Of a DNA stretch of 64,000 nt, positions 35,458 through 45,572 are shown piece by piece (the first letter of the stretch is position 1; each line of letters opens with the position of its first letter). The DNA comes from Lachnospiraceae bacterium. Lineage in GTDB: Bacteria > Bacillota > Clostridia > Lachnospirales > Lachnospiraceae. A program made the translations under genes and the position numbers. A model generated the notes under the pieces. That model was not told the DNA's origin, made no database searches, and was given only the letters and a program-made list of their open reading frames with translations. Where the stretch lies: contig JAFUKJ010000058.1 of the NCBI GenBank assembly GCA_017467805.1, positions 1 through 64,000 of the forward strand, given 5' to 3'.

Positions 35458-37488
35458 ATGATGGAGAAGATAGGAAAGATAGTACTGGATATGACATATT
35501 ATCCAGGAGAAGATAAATATTCAGATGGAGCAATAGAGGATGAGTTATTGGAGATTATTCAGAATCATCCTGTAGAGGAGTATCCTGAGATTATAGAGAA
35601 GAAGAAAAGCTGGCCGATATTTTATCATTTATCACCATTCAGAACAAACATTATAGACTGGCTTCCGATTAAGAAGACAGACAGAGTGTTGGAAATTGGC
35701 TCGGGTTGTGGTGCTCTTACAGGAGCATTAGCAAAAAAGGCAGCACATGTAACATGTATTGAGTTGTCTAAGAAGCGAAGCCTTATGAATGCGTATCGTA
35801 ATCAGGATAAGGATAATATTACAATTATGGTAGGTAACTTCCAGGAGATTGAGCCTCATCTTCCTTGTGATTATGACTATGTTCTCTTAGTTGGAGTGTT
35901 TGAGTATGGACAGTCCTATATTGGTGGAGCTACGCCATACGAAGATTTTATGAGAATTTGTAATCAGCACCGTGGTAAAGACGGTAAGATGATTATTGCG
36001 ATTGAGAATAAATTTGGCTTGAAATACTGGGCAGGCTGTCGGGAAGACCATAATGCACAGTTTTTCTCAGGTATCGAAGGTTATCCTCATGGTGGTTCAG
36101 CCAGAACCTTTACTAAAAAGGGATTGGAAAAGATTATGAAGACGGTTGGAATTAGTGAGTACTCTTTCTATTATCCATACCCTGATTATAAGTTTATGTC
36201 AACCATCTATTCGGACCAGTACCTTCCTAAGAAAGGTGAGCTTTCTACCAACTTGAGAAACTTTGACAGAGATAGAATGCTTTTATTTGATGAAAAACGT
36301 GCGTTTGACCAGATAATAGATGAAGAGGAGTTTTCATTATTTTCAAACTCCTATCTGGTAGTAGTAGGAAAAGCTCCAGAGTGTGTATATTGTAAGTTTT
36401 CTAATGATAGAGCAAAGCCTTGGGCGATTAGGACTTCTATTATGAGAAATACCTTTGGGGATTTGCATGTTGAGAAGGCGCCAGATACAATGGCGGCAGT
36501 ACCTCATTTGAAGAACACGCGTAAGGCATATGATTTATTATCAACGCGTTATAAAGGGACTAAGGTAGTGATTAATCAGTGCAAGACTATGACATCAGCT
36601 TTGTATTTTCCATTCTGTAAGGGAAAGACTTTAGAGGAGCTTTTGGACGGATGTCTTGATAAGGCAGATATTTCAGGCTTTAAGGCATTGGTTGATGAGT
36701 ATATGAAGTGGCTTTCCTATGGTGAAGGTGAAACTGTCAGCAATTTGGACTTTGTATTTCCTAATATTTTGGTGGATGGAGATAAGTGGCATGTCATTGA
36801 TTATGAGTGGACCTTTGAAAAGCTGATTCCGTCAAAGGAAATTGCATTTAGAGCCTTTTATAACTATATGTTAGGTGGTGGCAATAGAGAGAATTGCCGA
36901 GACCTGTTGTTTGGAGATATTCTTCAAATGACAGATGCCCAGATAGAGGAATATATCCAGAACGAAAAGGATTTCCAAAAGTATATTACAGGGCAGCGAG
37001 CTGCAGTAGGAGATATGCGAGAGCTTATCGCGAATAAGGTATACGATATAGCAACGATAGAAAGTATTTTTGCAGACAATGCAGCAAGACAGATTTCACA
37101 GGCATTCTTTGATTGTGGAAGTGGATATTCAGAGGAGAACTCACTTTTAATCAGAGACAGCTTTGTGCAAAAGGATTTGATTGTTTCCAAAGTAGCATTG
37201 CCTGAAGGTATTAAGAGCTTTCGCTTTGACCCATGGTCTTTTGACGGTGTTGTCCGTATAGAAGAACTGAGTGTAGATGGTGTACCATATACACGGGAGC
37301 AGATTCAGGTAAATGGCAGATGGTTGGATGATAATTATATTGTTTTTGCGACAGAGGACCCGAATATTATAGTGGCCTGTGAAGGAGCAAGGGAGGTTTC
37401 CTTGAGGCTAAGGATTTATGGAATGCCAGAGGGCTTGTCAGCATTGCTGGTGCCAGAGGATTCTAAGAAAAGAAAGAAGCTGTTTTAG
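35458..37488 (+). CDS. Methyltransferase-kinase fusion, WbdD-like putative glycan chain terminator
   Basis: A 676-residue soluble protein. The N-terminal half is a class I SAM methyltransferase with motif I VLEIGSGCGALTGALA (about 77-92), acidic post-I IELS and VLLVGVFEY. From about residue 320 comes a kinase-like domain. A candidate nucleotide Lys340 lies in HVEKAP, a hinge FPFCKGKTLEELL follows, a catalytic-loop pattern D431-x4-N436 lies in NLDFVFPNIL, and a metal-binding D448 in VIDYEW stands where DFG is usual. About 100 helical residues and a beta-rich C-terminus (about 580-660) follow. The same order of domains and the position beside a Wzm/Wzt_C exporter match WbdD, which caps E. coli O9a glycan by phosphorylation and methylation. 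No coiled-coil ruler as long as WbdD's is obvious. The kinase call is by motif only. Confidence 0.75.
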   Translation: MMEKIGKIVLDMTYYPGEDKYSDGAIEDELLEIIQNHPVEEYPEIIEKKKSWPIFYHLSPFRTNIIDWLPIKKTDRVLEIGSGCGALTGALAKKAAHVTCIELSKKRSLMNAYRNQDKDNITIMVGNFQEIEPHLPCDYDYVLLVGVFEYGQSYIGGATPYEDFMRICNQHRGKDGKMIIAIENKFGLKYWAGCREDHNAQFFSGIEGYPHGGSARTFTKKGLEKIMKTVGISEYSFYYPYPDYKFMSTIYSDQYLPKKGELSTNLRNFDRDRMLLFDEKRAFDQIIDEEEFSLFSNSYLVVVGKAPECVYCKFSNDRAKPWAIRTSIMRNTFGDLHVEKAPDTMAAVPHLKNTRKAYDLLSTRYKGTKVVINQCKTMTSALYFPFCKGKTLEELLDGCLDKADISGFKALVDEYMKWLSYGEGETVSNLDFVFPNILVDGDKWHVIDYEWTFEKLIPSKEIAFRAFYNYMLGGGNRENCRDLLFGDILQMTDAQIEEYIQNEKDFQKYITGQRAAVGDMRELIANKVYDIATIESIFADNAARQISQAFFDCGSGYSEENSLLIRDSFVQKDLIVSKVALPEGIKSFRFDPWSFDGVVRIEELSVDGVPYTREQIQVNGRWLDDNYIVFATEDPNIIVACEGAREVSLRLRIYGMPEGLSALLVPEDSKKRKKLF

Positions 37489-37502
37489 TTTAGGGGGACT
37501 AT

Positions 37503-39569
37503 ATGATTAAGAAGGTAAAAGCAGCCATTCAGGATAGGATATATCAGAATTGTATAAGTGAGTATCAAAATGCCTTGCAGTGTCAGTCAGATCCATATTT
37601 GGCATGGATTCGCGAGACAGAGATGATACCTGAGAAAGAGGGAGTAGAGGAGTCTTATCCCTCTCTTTCTGTTGTATACATGGAGCAATGTGCGGAGAGC
37701 TTTCAGTTGTCTGATGTGAAGCAGGAGATAGTTGTATTTGTTTCTAAAGAAGGCAAAATTTCAGTTTGTGCATTTAAAGAGATTGTGAAGTATTTTGAAA
37801 AGCATCAGGATATAGATATTGTCTATGCCGACGAAGATATCTGGATGCTTCCTGAGGGCGGGGATGAGGAGCCTGATAATGAAATTACACATCGTATGTC
37901 ACCATGGATGAAGCCGATGTGGTCTCCTGATACCTTATTTTCCTTCCAATATTTTGGTAATATTTTTGCGATTCGGAAGTCTGCATTTTTGGATTTGAAG
38001 TGGCTGGCTCAGGAGGACTGGCGCCATAATCTTTATGATTTTGTTTTGCAGGCAACAGCGCAGGGAAAAAGGGCAGGACATATTGAAAAGATTCTGTTCC
38101 ATGCATACCGCAAGGGTAAAGACAAAGCTGCTGTTGAGCAGGAAGTGATGCTGGAGAGAAAGCTTTGGGGAGCAGATTCGGATTATGACTATATCAGAGA
38201 GCTTGCTTTAGACAGACGTAATCTCAAGGCAACATTAGTGAAGGATGAGAAGACAGGATATTCTTATCCTTTATATCGGATAGATGGGAATCCGCTTGTC
38301 AGCATTATTATTCCTTCTAAGGATAATGTGGACGTGTTAAGACAGTGTATTCGCTCAATATACCATAAAACAGAGTATAAGAACTTTGAGATAATTGTCA
38401 TAGATAATGGTAGTACGGCACAGGCAAGAATGACCTTGGAGAGCTTTAGGGAGGAATGCCCGTTCACTTATCTCTATCAGCCGATGGAGTTTAATTTCTC
38501 TAAAATGTGCAATATTGGTTTGAAGAAGGCACAGGGGGAATATGTATTACTGTTAAATGATGATATGGAGGTTATAGAAGAAAGCTGGCTTACCCGTATG
38601 CTGGGACAGGCTACACTTTCTCATGTAGGGGCGGTAGGCGCAAAGCTGTTTTACCCGAATACGACCTTGATACAGCATGCAGGAATCACAAATACCTGTG
38701 ATGGACCAGGACATAAGCTTCGCAAGATGGACGATACACAGGTTTATTATTATGGTAGAAATAAGCTTATATATGATATGATTGGCGTTACGGCGGCATG
38801 TCTTTTGATGAAAAAGTCCTTATTGGAGTCTATGGGTGGTTTGTATGAAGGCTTGAAGGTAGCTTATAATGACGTAGATTTATGCTTTAGAATTATTCAG
38901 AAGGGCTTATATATTGTACAGCGAAATGATGTTATATTGTATCATCATGAGTCTCTAAGCAGAGGCGATGATTTACAGGATAAGGCAAAGATTGCAAGGC
39001 TGTTGGCAGAGAAGGATGTGCTATTTGAAAGACATCCTAAGCTGTATCGTCAGGACCCGTTTGTAGGATGGGTTATGAATAGTGGTGAGCCAGAATATGA
39101 TTGCCGATGGATAGACGGCTATGAGCTTGCGGATATTATCGGTTATGAAGATAAAGTAACAGAGAGTAAGCCGTTGCCTAATATGAAACGTGTGAATCAG
39201 GCAATTATGATTACCATGGAGGAATGCGGAAAAGCGGAGTATCAGCGTACAGGTGCCAAGGGAAAGGGCTATTATATGTTAAAGGGATGGGCATTTGTTC
39301 CTGGAGCAGATAATGCCAGATATGAGATGAAGCTTTTACTTCGTAATCCTAAGGGAAAGGTATGGGAAATTCCAGTTGCTAAGCGTTATCGTAAGGATGT
39401 AGCCGCAATTATGGAAGACCAGATAAACGTAGAAATGACAGGCTTCTGTTGTTGGATATATGAGGGAACACTTCCTTCAGATACCTATGAGATATGGATG
39501 ACAGCAAAGGATGCCTGCTCGAGACAAAGACTTTATAGAAGCTCTGAGACCAGTTTGGTAATAGAGTAG
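37503..39569 (+). CDS. Large GT2 glycosyltransferase with eroded N-terminal module
   Basis: A 688-residue cytosolic protein. Residues about 70-235 look like the second half of a GT2 module: a YADED acidic motif near residue 109, then MKPMWSPDTLFSFQYFGN and IEKILFHAYRK. The nucleotide-binding first half is unrecognisable. The full GT2 module starts at about residue 264 (PLVSIIIPSKDN), with VIDNGST, NFSKMCNIGLKKAQGEYVLLLNDDMEV (about 330-356) and NDVDLCFRI (about 455). The last ~90 residues form a beta-rich domain. It probably adds one sugar, likely rhamnose given the rfb genes, to the ABC-exported polymer. A G-rich site precedes the ATG. Confidence 0.85.
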   Translation: MIKKVKAAIQDRIYQNCISEYQNALQCQSDPYLAWIRETEMIPEKEGVEESYPSLSVVYMEQCAESFQLSDVKQEIVVFVSKEGKISVCAFKEIVKYFEKHQDIDIVYADEDIWMLPEGGDEEPDNEITHRMSPWMKPMWSPDTLFSFQYFGNIFAIRKSAFLDLKWLAQEDWRHNLYDFVLQATAQGKRAGHIEKILFHAYRKGKDKAAVEQEVMLERKLWGADSDYDYIRELALDRRNLKATLVKDEKTGYSYPLYRIDGNPLVSIIIPSKDNVDVLRQCIRSIYHKTEYKNFEIIVIDNGSTAQARMTLESFREECPFTYLYQPMEFNFSKMCNIGLKKAQGEYVLLLNDDMEVIEESWLTRMLGQATLSHVGAVGAKLFYPNTTLIQHAGITNTCDGPGHKLRKMDDTQVYYYGRNKLIYDMIGVTAACLLMKKSLLESMGGLYEGLKVAYNDVDLCFRIIQKGLYIVQRNDVILYHHESLSRGDDLQDKAKIARLLAEKDVLFERHPKLYRQDPFVGWVMNSGEPEYDCRWIDGYELADIIGYEDKVTESKPLPNMKRVNQAIMITMEECGKAEYQRTGAKGKGYYMLKGWAFVPGADNARYEMKLLLRNPKGKVWEIPVAKRYRKDVAAIMEDQINVEMTGFCCWIYEGTLPSDTYEIWMTAKDACSRQRLYRSSETSLVIE

Positions 39570-39596
39570 TGTGGATATAATGTCGGAGGATATAAT

Positions 39597-41627
39597 ATGA
39601 ATCACAAGACCTACGAACAAATCCTATTGGAGCAGCAAACACCTTATTTGCAATGGCTTAAAGAGCATAAATGTGAATATGATTATGATTCAATATCTGA
39701 AAAAAAAGAGGGAAGCGTATTGTACCTTCCCTTCTTTGCTTGCGTTGATGATTTTATGGAAAGATATGAGAATGAGATTTCGCAGAGCAGTATTATTATT
39801 TTAACATCGGATTTGGGTTATGCTCATGAGCACATTAAGAGAATTGTTGCGAATTACTTTGATAATAATTCGGAGATAGATTTAATGTATGCGGATGAGG
39901 ATTATCTTGGAAGCTTACAGGAATTATACGGTGTAGAAGAGACAGCTCTGACAAAGGAATATCGTTTCAGAGATACCAGCTTGTATCGGGGACGTCCATG
40001 GTTTAAGCCAGAGTATTCTCCTGATACTTTATTGTCCTTTTTTTACTTTGGAAATGTGATTGCCTTTCGTACGGAACTTCTTAGGAAGGTGCATTGGCTT
40101 GGAAGTAAGAATGACTTTGAAAATATCTATGATGCTGTATTGCAAATGACCGAACTGACTTCTGGTATTGGTCATCTTGCAGAGGTATTGTTCACAAATA
40201 AGCATCTCAACAGAGAATTGGAATTACGAGGTGTGCAAGAAAAACTTGCAAAAATAAAACAGAGAGCCTTGGAAAGAAGAGGTTGTGAAGGCAAAACTTC
40301 AAATGAACAAAAAGAAGTCGAAATTTCGTATATTTTATATACAATTCCGCAGGGTGCGGCAGTATCGATAGTAATTCCCAGTAAAGACAATGCAAAAGTA
40401 TTGGAACGGTGTCTGGATACGCTGATAGCTAAGACAAAAGGTGTAAGCTATGAAGTAATTGTAGTAGATAATGGAAGTAGTGAAGCTCAGCAGATGATGA
40501 TTGGAAAGCTGCAGGAGAAATATGGCTTTCAATATCTTTATGAAAAAGAAGAATTTAATTTCTCAAGGATGTGTAATCGCGGTGCTAGAGCTGCGAAAGG
40601 AAACTATCTTCTGTTTTTAAACGATGATGTTGAAATTATAGATGAATACTGGTTGGAAAGAATGCTTGGACAGGCTGCACAGCCATGGACAGGAGCAGTA
40701 GGTGCAAAGCTCTATTACCCAGATAACGATGAGATACATCGTATTCAGCATGTGGGAATTACCAATATGGGAATCGGACCTGCCCATAAGCTTGGTGGAA
40801 TGAAGGACGAAGGTGTTCTTTATCACGGGCATAATTGTCTGACCTATAACATGCTTGCGGTAACTGCGGCATGCCTTCTGGTAAAGCGTGAGTGCTTTGA
40901 TAAGGTGCAGGGCTTTGATGAGGAGTTGGCAGTTGCATATAATGATGTAGCTTTTTGTATGAAGTTATTTGAGGCAGGCTATTATAATGTCATCAGAAAT
41001 GATGCAGTCTTAATTCATCATGAGTCACTTAGCCGTGGTCAGGACGATACTGACGAGAAGAAGCAGCGATTGGCAAAGGAAAAGGCTCTTTTGTATGAGA
41101 AACACCGCAGATTTGACGGCTACGACCCTTTTTACAGCAGACATTTGGTACAATATAAAAAGGATGTAGATTATCACTGTCATTATTTGTATCCATATGA
41201 TATGATAGGGAAAATTGAAGCCGTCGAAAGATTACCGAGATTATACAGGAATAAGCTGTTGAGAAAGCTTTCTGGTCAGCAGCTTTCTATGGCTAATATA
41301 GATGCTGTCACGGATGAAGCAGATATCCTGACGATTACAGGCTGGTATGTACTGCAGAGGTATGACAATGCATTATTGGATAAGTATCTGATTTTACAGA
41401 ATCAGGAAAGTGGTCATACGCTAAGAGTAAAAGCCGAGCCTTGGTTAAGGAAGGATGTAGCCAGCATCTTTGCAGAGTCTGAGGGAACGCTTCGCACAGA
41501 GCTTGCAGGAATATATGTCCATATAGATAAAACGCAATTGCCAAAGGGCGAGTATCGTATTGGGGTGCTGGCATGCGGCGATAAAATACAAAGGCTTTGT
41601 TGGACGGATGCGCTAATAAGGTTATAA
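39597..41627 (+). CDS. Large GT2 glycosyltransferase, paralogue of the preceding gene
   Basis: A 676-residue protein of the same architecture as its upstream neighbour. An eroded N-terminal GT2 remnant has YADED (about 99), WFKPEYSPDTLLSFFYFGN and a truncated end. A complete GT2 module follows from about 254 (AVSIVIPSKDN, VVDNGSS, NFSRMCNRGARAAKGNYLLFLNDDVEI, AVTAACLLVKREC, NDVAFCMKL). A C-terminal beta domain beginning near ADILTITGWYV completes it. Final motif NDVAFC has Ala where most relatives have Asp (NDVDLC), a possible change in the catalytic site. GGAGG at 39585-39589 sets the start. The close similarity of the two proteins indicates tandem duplication. Confidence 0.85.
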   Translation: MNHKTYEQILLEQQTPYLQWLKEHKCEYDYDSISEKKEGSVLYLPFFACVDDFMERYENEISQSSIIILTSDLGYAHEHIKRIVANYFDNNSEIDLMYADEDYLGSLQELYGVEETALTKEYRFRDTSLYRGRPWFKPEYSPDTLLSFFYFGNVIAFRTELLRKVHWLGSKNDFENIYDAVLQMTELTSGIGHLAEVLFTNKHLNRELELRGVQEKLAKIKQRALERRGCEGKTSNEQKEVEISYILYTIPQGAAVSIVIPSKDNAKVLERCLDTLIAKTKGVSYEVIVVDNGSSEAQQMMIGKLQEKYGFQYLYEKEEFNFSRMCNRGARAAKGNYLLFLNDDVEIIDEYWLERMLGQAAQPWTGAVGAKLYYPDNDEIHRIQHVGITNMGIGPAHKLGGMKDEGVLYHGHNCLTYNMLAVTAACLLVKRECFDKVQGFDEELAVAYNDVAFCMKLFEAGYYNVIRNDAVLIHHESLSRGQDDTDEKKQRLAKEKALLYEKHRRFDGYDPFYSRHLVQYKKDVDYHCHYLYPYDMIGKIEAVERLPRLYRNKLLRKLSGQQLSMANIDAVTDEADILTITGWYVLQRYDNALLDKYLILQNQESGHTLRVKAEPWLRKDVASIFAESEGTLRTELAGIYVHIDKTQLPKGEYRIGVLACGDKIQRLCWTDALIRL

Positions 41628-41653
41628 ATTTAGATGGAAAACGGAGATTTTGC

Positions 41654-43645
41654 ATGGAGAAGGAATGGAAAACACCTGAGGAAGAGCTTGCTTTTTATAA
41701 AGAGGCGTATCAGCAGGAAAAGGTTAGAAGTGCGTCATTGGCAGGAAGACTTGCTGATGCAAAAAATGAGGCTGACAACTTACAGTTTCAGTTAGATAGA
41801 ATTAAGAATAATCCTGTATGGAAGGCGTCAGCGCCACTACGAATGGGGATGCACAGAGGAATCAACCTATATCGCAGAGTAAGAAATGTAGGAGGACCTC
41901 GAAATATTGTAAGAAAGCTGAAGCAGAAGCAAAGAGATAATGGTATCAAATTACAGCATGGAACTGCAAGTTTCCCGACAGCAGAGGAAGCGGCAAGACA
42001 GCGAGAGACCAGGTTTGAGCATCCCGTTAAAATCAGTATTTTAGTTCCTCTTTGGAATAATAAGAGAGAGTTTCAGATAGAGATGATAGAGTCTGTTATG
42101 AATCAGACCTATGAGAATTGGGAGCTTTGTCTGGCGGATGGTTCTGATGCTGAGCATAATTATATAGAAGAAATCTGTAAGGAATACGCTGCAAAGGCAA
42201 ACGGAAGAATCGTATATAAGCGTCTGGAGAAGAATGGCGGTATCGCAGGGAATACCAATGAGTGCCTGAAGCTTGCAACGGGTGAATATATCGGCTTGTT
42301 TGACCAGGACGATGTTCTTCATCCATCAGTTTTATATGAGTATGTAAAGGTAATTAATGAGCAGAATGCGGATTATATTTATTGTGATGAGACTACCTTT
42401 AAGGGAGATAGCATCAACAATATGCTGACACTGCATTTTAAGCCAGATTTTTCTATTGATAATCTAAGAGCGAATAATTATATTTGCCATTTTAGTGTAT
42501 TTTCAAGAGAGTTACTGGATGGAACTGAGCTTTTTAGAAGCGGCTTTGATGGCAGTCAGGACCATGATATGATTCTTCGCCTTACAGCCAATGCCAAGCA
42601 TATCGTGCATGTGCCGCGTATTATGTATTACTGGAGAAGCCATGCAGGCAGCGTGGCAAGTGGTATTGATGCGAAGCCATATGCAGTACCAGCGGCAAAG
42701 GGAGCAGTAGCAGAGCACTTACGCAAGTGTGGGTTTGCAAACTTTGAGATTAAGAGTACCCGTGCGTTTGATACTATCTTTGAGATTAAGTATGAAATAA
42801 AGAGCGAGGATAAGATTTCTATTCTGATTCCGAATAAGGACCATGTAGATGATTTGAAGCGCTGTATTTCTTCCATACTGGAGCGTTCTACCTATGAGAA
42901 TTATGAAGTTATTATCATAGAGAATAACAGTACCCAGAAGGCAACCTTTGATTATTATAAGACCTTAGAGGGGAATCCAAAGATTCGCGTGGTTACCTAT
43001 GAGGGTGAGTTTAATTACTCTAAGATTAATAATTTTGGTGCGCAGTATGCAGATGGTAAGTATTTGCTGCTTCTGAATAATGACACACAGGTTATTACGA
43101 TGAATTGGCTTGAGGCAATGCTTATGTACGCTCAGCGAGAGGATGTCGCAGCAGTAGGAGCAAAGCTATACTATGAGGATAAGTCCATACAGCACGCAGG
43201 TATTGTATTAGGACTGGGAGCTCATAGAACGGCAGGTCATACTCATTATAAGATGGGAATGGATAACCTTGGATATATGGGAAGGCTTTGTTATGCGCAG
43301 AACGTATCTGCGGTAACAGGTGCCTGTCTGATGGTAAAGAAGGCACTTTACGATGAGGTTGGCGGTCTGGATGAAGGCTTTAAGGTGGCACTTAATGATG
43401 TGGATTTATGCCTGAAGCTTAGAGAAAAAGGCTATTTGAATGTATTTACTCCGTTTGCGGAGTTGTATCATTTTGAGTCTGCTTCAAGAGGCAGTGACGT
43501 TCAGGATACTGCAAAGGCAGAGCGCTACAACGAAGAGTGTGCAGTGTTTAAGGAGAAATGGGCAAAGGTGCTTGAAAAGGGTGACCCGTATTATAATCCG
43601 AATTTCTCATTAGACCATAGCGATTATTCACTAAGAGCTTTTTAG
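41654..43645 (+). CDS. Bifunctional tandem GT2 glycosyltransferase
   Basis: A protein of about 663 residues with two complete GT2 modules. A short coiled region precedes the first module (about 125-360). That module has KISILVPLWNN, CLADGSD, NGGIAGNTNECLKLATGEYIGLFDQDD (about 196-222) and VPRIMYYWRSHAGS. The second (about 386-640) has KISILIPNKDH, IIENNST, NYSKINNFGAQYADGKYLLLLNNDTQV, AVTGACLMVKKAL and NDVDLCLKL. Two active sites imply that it adds two sugars or alternates linkages. The open frame begins at 41597 within the previous gene, but ATG 41654 with ACGGAG at 41641-41646 is the likely start. It appears to be the intact form of the family represented by its neighbours. Confidence 0.9.
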   Translation: MEKEWKTPEEELAFYKEAYQQEKVRSASLAGRLADAKNEADNLQFQLDRIKNNPVWKASAPLRMGMHRGINLYRRVRNVGGPRNIVRKLKQKQRDNGIKLQHGTASFPTAEEAARQRETRFEHPVKISILVPLWNNKREFQIEMIESVMNQTYENWELCLADGSDAEHNYIEEICKEYAAKANGRIVYKRLEKNGGIAGNTNECLKLATGEYIGLFDQDDVLHPSVLYEYVKVINEQNADYIYCDETTFKGDSINNMLTLHFKPDFSIDNLRANNYICHFSVFSRELLDGTELFRSGFDGSQDHDMILRLTANAKHIVHVPRIMYYWRSHAGSVASGIDAKPYAVPAAKGAVAEHLRKCGFANFEIKSTRAFDTIFEIKYEIKSEDKISILIPNKDHVDDLKRCISSILERSTYENYEVIIIENNSTQKATFDYYKTLEGNPKIRVVTYEGEFNYSKINNFGAQYADGKYLLLLNNDTQVITMNWLEAMLMYAQREDVAAVGAKLYYEDKSIQHAGIVLGLGAHRTAGHTHYKMGMDNLGYMGRLCYAQNVSAVTGACLMVKKALYDEVGGLDEGFKVALNDVDLCLKLREKGYLNVFTPFAELYHFESASRGSDVQDTAKAERYNEECAVFKEKWAKVLEKGDPYYNPNFSLDHSDYSLRAF

Positions 43646-43728
43646 GTAATTTTATTGTATAAAATAGGTAAAGAAGTTGACATAATGAACCTAAAAACTG
43701 TCGAAATGGTCTTTTTATAGATTATTTA

Positions 43729-43757
43729 TTGAAAAACTGGAATTTTTTTGGTTTAAT
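43729..43757 (+). promoter_or_regulatory. Predicted promoter for the phosphoglucomutase gene
   Basis: TTGAAA (43729-43734), a 17-base spacer and TTTAAT (43752-43757), within a 181-bp AT-rich gap. Transcription would begin near 43764, about 60 bases before the mutase start. Apart from this the gap shows only AT-rich sequence. Confidence 0.55.
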
Positions 43758-43826
43758 GAATAATGAAATAAAGTGTGAAATTATTAAGAATCTATGTGAA
43801 AACAAAATGAAAACGGAGGGCGTAAT

Positions 43827-45551
43827 ATGAGCTATATGGATGAATTTAAATTTTGGTTAGAGGATGATTATTTTGACCAGGATACAAAGAATGAGTTATT
43901 AGCGATTAAGGATAATGAGGCAGAGATAGAGGACCGCTTTTATAGAGAGCTTGAGTTTGGTACAGGTGGACTTCGTGGTGTAATCGGAGCAGGTACAAAC
44001 CGTATGAACCTTTACACTGTTAGAAAGGCTTCACAGGGTCTTGCTAATTATATTATTAAGGCAAACGGACAGAAGAAGGGTATTGCGATTGCATACGATT
44101 CACGTTTCATGTCACCTGAGTTTGCAGATGAGGCAGCTCTTTGTATGGCAGCTAATGGTATTAAGGCATATGTATTTGAGTCATTAAGACCAACACCTGA
44201 GCTTTCATTTGCTCTTAGAAAGCTTGGTTGTATTTCAGGTATTGTGATTACAGCCAGCCATAATCCACCAGAGTATAACGGATACAAGGTTTACTGGGAG
44301 GATGGCGCACAGATTACTGCACCTAAGGATAAAGAGATTATTGCAGAGGTTCAGGCAGTAACAGATTACCGTACAGTAAAGACTATGGATAAGCAGGAGG
44401 CAATTGCAGCGGGCTTATACGAAGTAATCGGTAAGGAAATCGATGATGCTTACATGGTAGAGCTTAAGAAGCAGATTATTCATCCTGAGGTTATCAAGGA
44501 AGTTGCAGATGATATCAAGATTGTATATACACCACTTTGTGGTACAGGTAATAAGCCTGTAAGAAGAATCTTAGAGGAGTTAGGCTTTAAGAACGTATAT
44601 GTAGTACCTGAGCAGGAGAATCCAGACCCTAAGTTTACTACATTAGATTATCCAAACCCAGAGGATCCAAAGGCATTTACTTATGCATTAAAGCTTGCTA
44701 AGGAGAAGAATGCAGATATCGTTCTTGCAACTGACCCTGATGCAGACAGACTTGGAATTTACGCTTACGATACAGCAAGCGGTGAATATAAGGCATTTAC
44801 AGGTAATATGTCAGGTATGCTGATTGCAGAGTACATCTTAAGAGAAAGAACTGCTACAGGAACAATGCCTGCTAATCCTGCACTTGTTACTACAATCGTA
44901 ACAACTAACATGACAGCACCTATTACTAATGCTTACGGCGTGAAGTTAATCGAAGTATTAACAGGCTTTAAGTTTATTGGTGAGCAGATTAAGTGGTTTG
45001 AAGAGACAGGTTCTAATAACTATGTATTTGGTCTTGAGGAGAGCTATGGATGTCTTGCAGGTACTCATGCAAGAGATAAGGATGCAGTTGTTGCAGTTAT
45101 GTGTCTTTGCGAGGTTGCAGCATTCTGCAAGAAGCAGGGTAAGACCTTATATGATATGATGCTTGAGATTTATGAGAAGTATGGTTACTATAAGGAAACA
45201 CAGTATGCAATCACATTGAAGGGAATTGATGGTTCTAAGCAGATTGCTGCTATGATGGATAAGTTAAGAAACAACCCTCCAAAGCAGTTTGGTGATTTAG
45301 AGGTTGTAAGAGTACGTGACTATCAGAATGATAAGATTGTAGAGCTTGCTACAGGCAAAGAGTATTCTACAGGTCTTCCTAAGTCTAATGTACTTTACTT
45401 TGATTTGACTAATGATTCATGGTGCTGCGCAAGACCATCAGGTACTGAGCCAAAGATTAAGTTCTACATGGGTGTTAAGGGAACAAATCTTGACGATGCA
45501 GAAGCTAAGGTGGTAGCACTTACAGATGCTGTAAAGGCAGTGATTGAATAG
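43827..45551 (+). CDS. pgcA: Alpha-phosphoglucomutase / phospho-sugar mutase
   Basis: A 574-residue enzyme interconverting glucose-6-phosphate and glucose-1-phosphate. The N-terminus has GTGGLRGVIGAGTNRMN. The phosphoserine loop is VITASHNPPEYNGYKVYW (about 138-155), the metal loop ATDPDADRLGIY (about 302-313), the sugar-binding FGLEESYG, and the phosphate-binding CARPSGTEPKIKFYM near the C-terminus. Length matches the PgcA/YhxB group. It supplies glucose-1-phosphate to RfbA and to UDP-glucose synthesis, which explains its place inside a glycan locus. It has its own promoter and a GGAGGG ribosome site. Confidence 0.95.
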   Translation: MSYMDEFKFWLEDDYFDQDTKNELLAIKDNEAEIEDRFYRELEFGTGGLRGVIGAGTNRMNLYTVRKASQGLANYIIKANGQKKGIAIAYDSRFMSPEFADEAALCMAANGIKAYVFESLRPTPELSFALRKLGCISGIVITASHNPPEYNGYKVYWEDGAQITAPKDKEIIAEVQAVTDYRTVKTMDKQEAIAAGLYEVIGKEIDDAYMVELKKQIIHPEVIKEVADDIKIVYTPLCGTGNKPVRRILEELGFKNVYVVPEQENPDPKFTTLDYPNPEDPKAFTYALKLAKEKNADIVLATDPDADRLGIYAYDTASGEYKAFTGNMSGMLIAEYILRERTATGTMPANPALVTTIVTTNMTAPITNAYGVKLIEVLTGFKFIGEQIKWFEETGSNNYVFGLEESYGCLAGTHARDKDAVVAVMCLCEVAAFCKKQGKTLYDMMLEIYEKYGYYKETQYAITLKGIDGSKQIAAMMDKLRNNPPKQFGDLEVVRVRDYQNDKIVELATGKEYSTGLPKSNVLYFDLTNDSWCCARPSGTEPKIKFYMGVKGTNLDDAEAKVVALTDAVKAVIE

Positions 45552-45572
45552 AATTTTATACTAAAAATATAT

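Noticed and set aside
43677-43682. TTGACA upstream of the mutase gene as a promoter -35
   Set aside because: No acceptable -10 lies 16-18 bases downstream; the pair at 43729/43752 fits much better.
43686-43760. Hairpin or riboswitch in the gap before the mutase gene
   Set aside because: Only weak AT-only pairing is visible and no conserved riboswitch core is recognisable.
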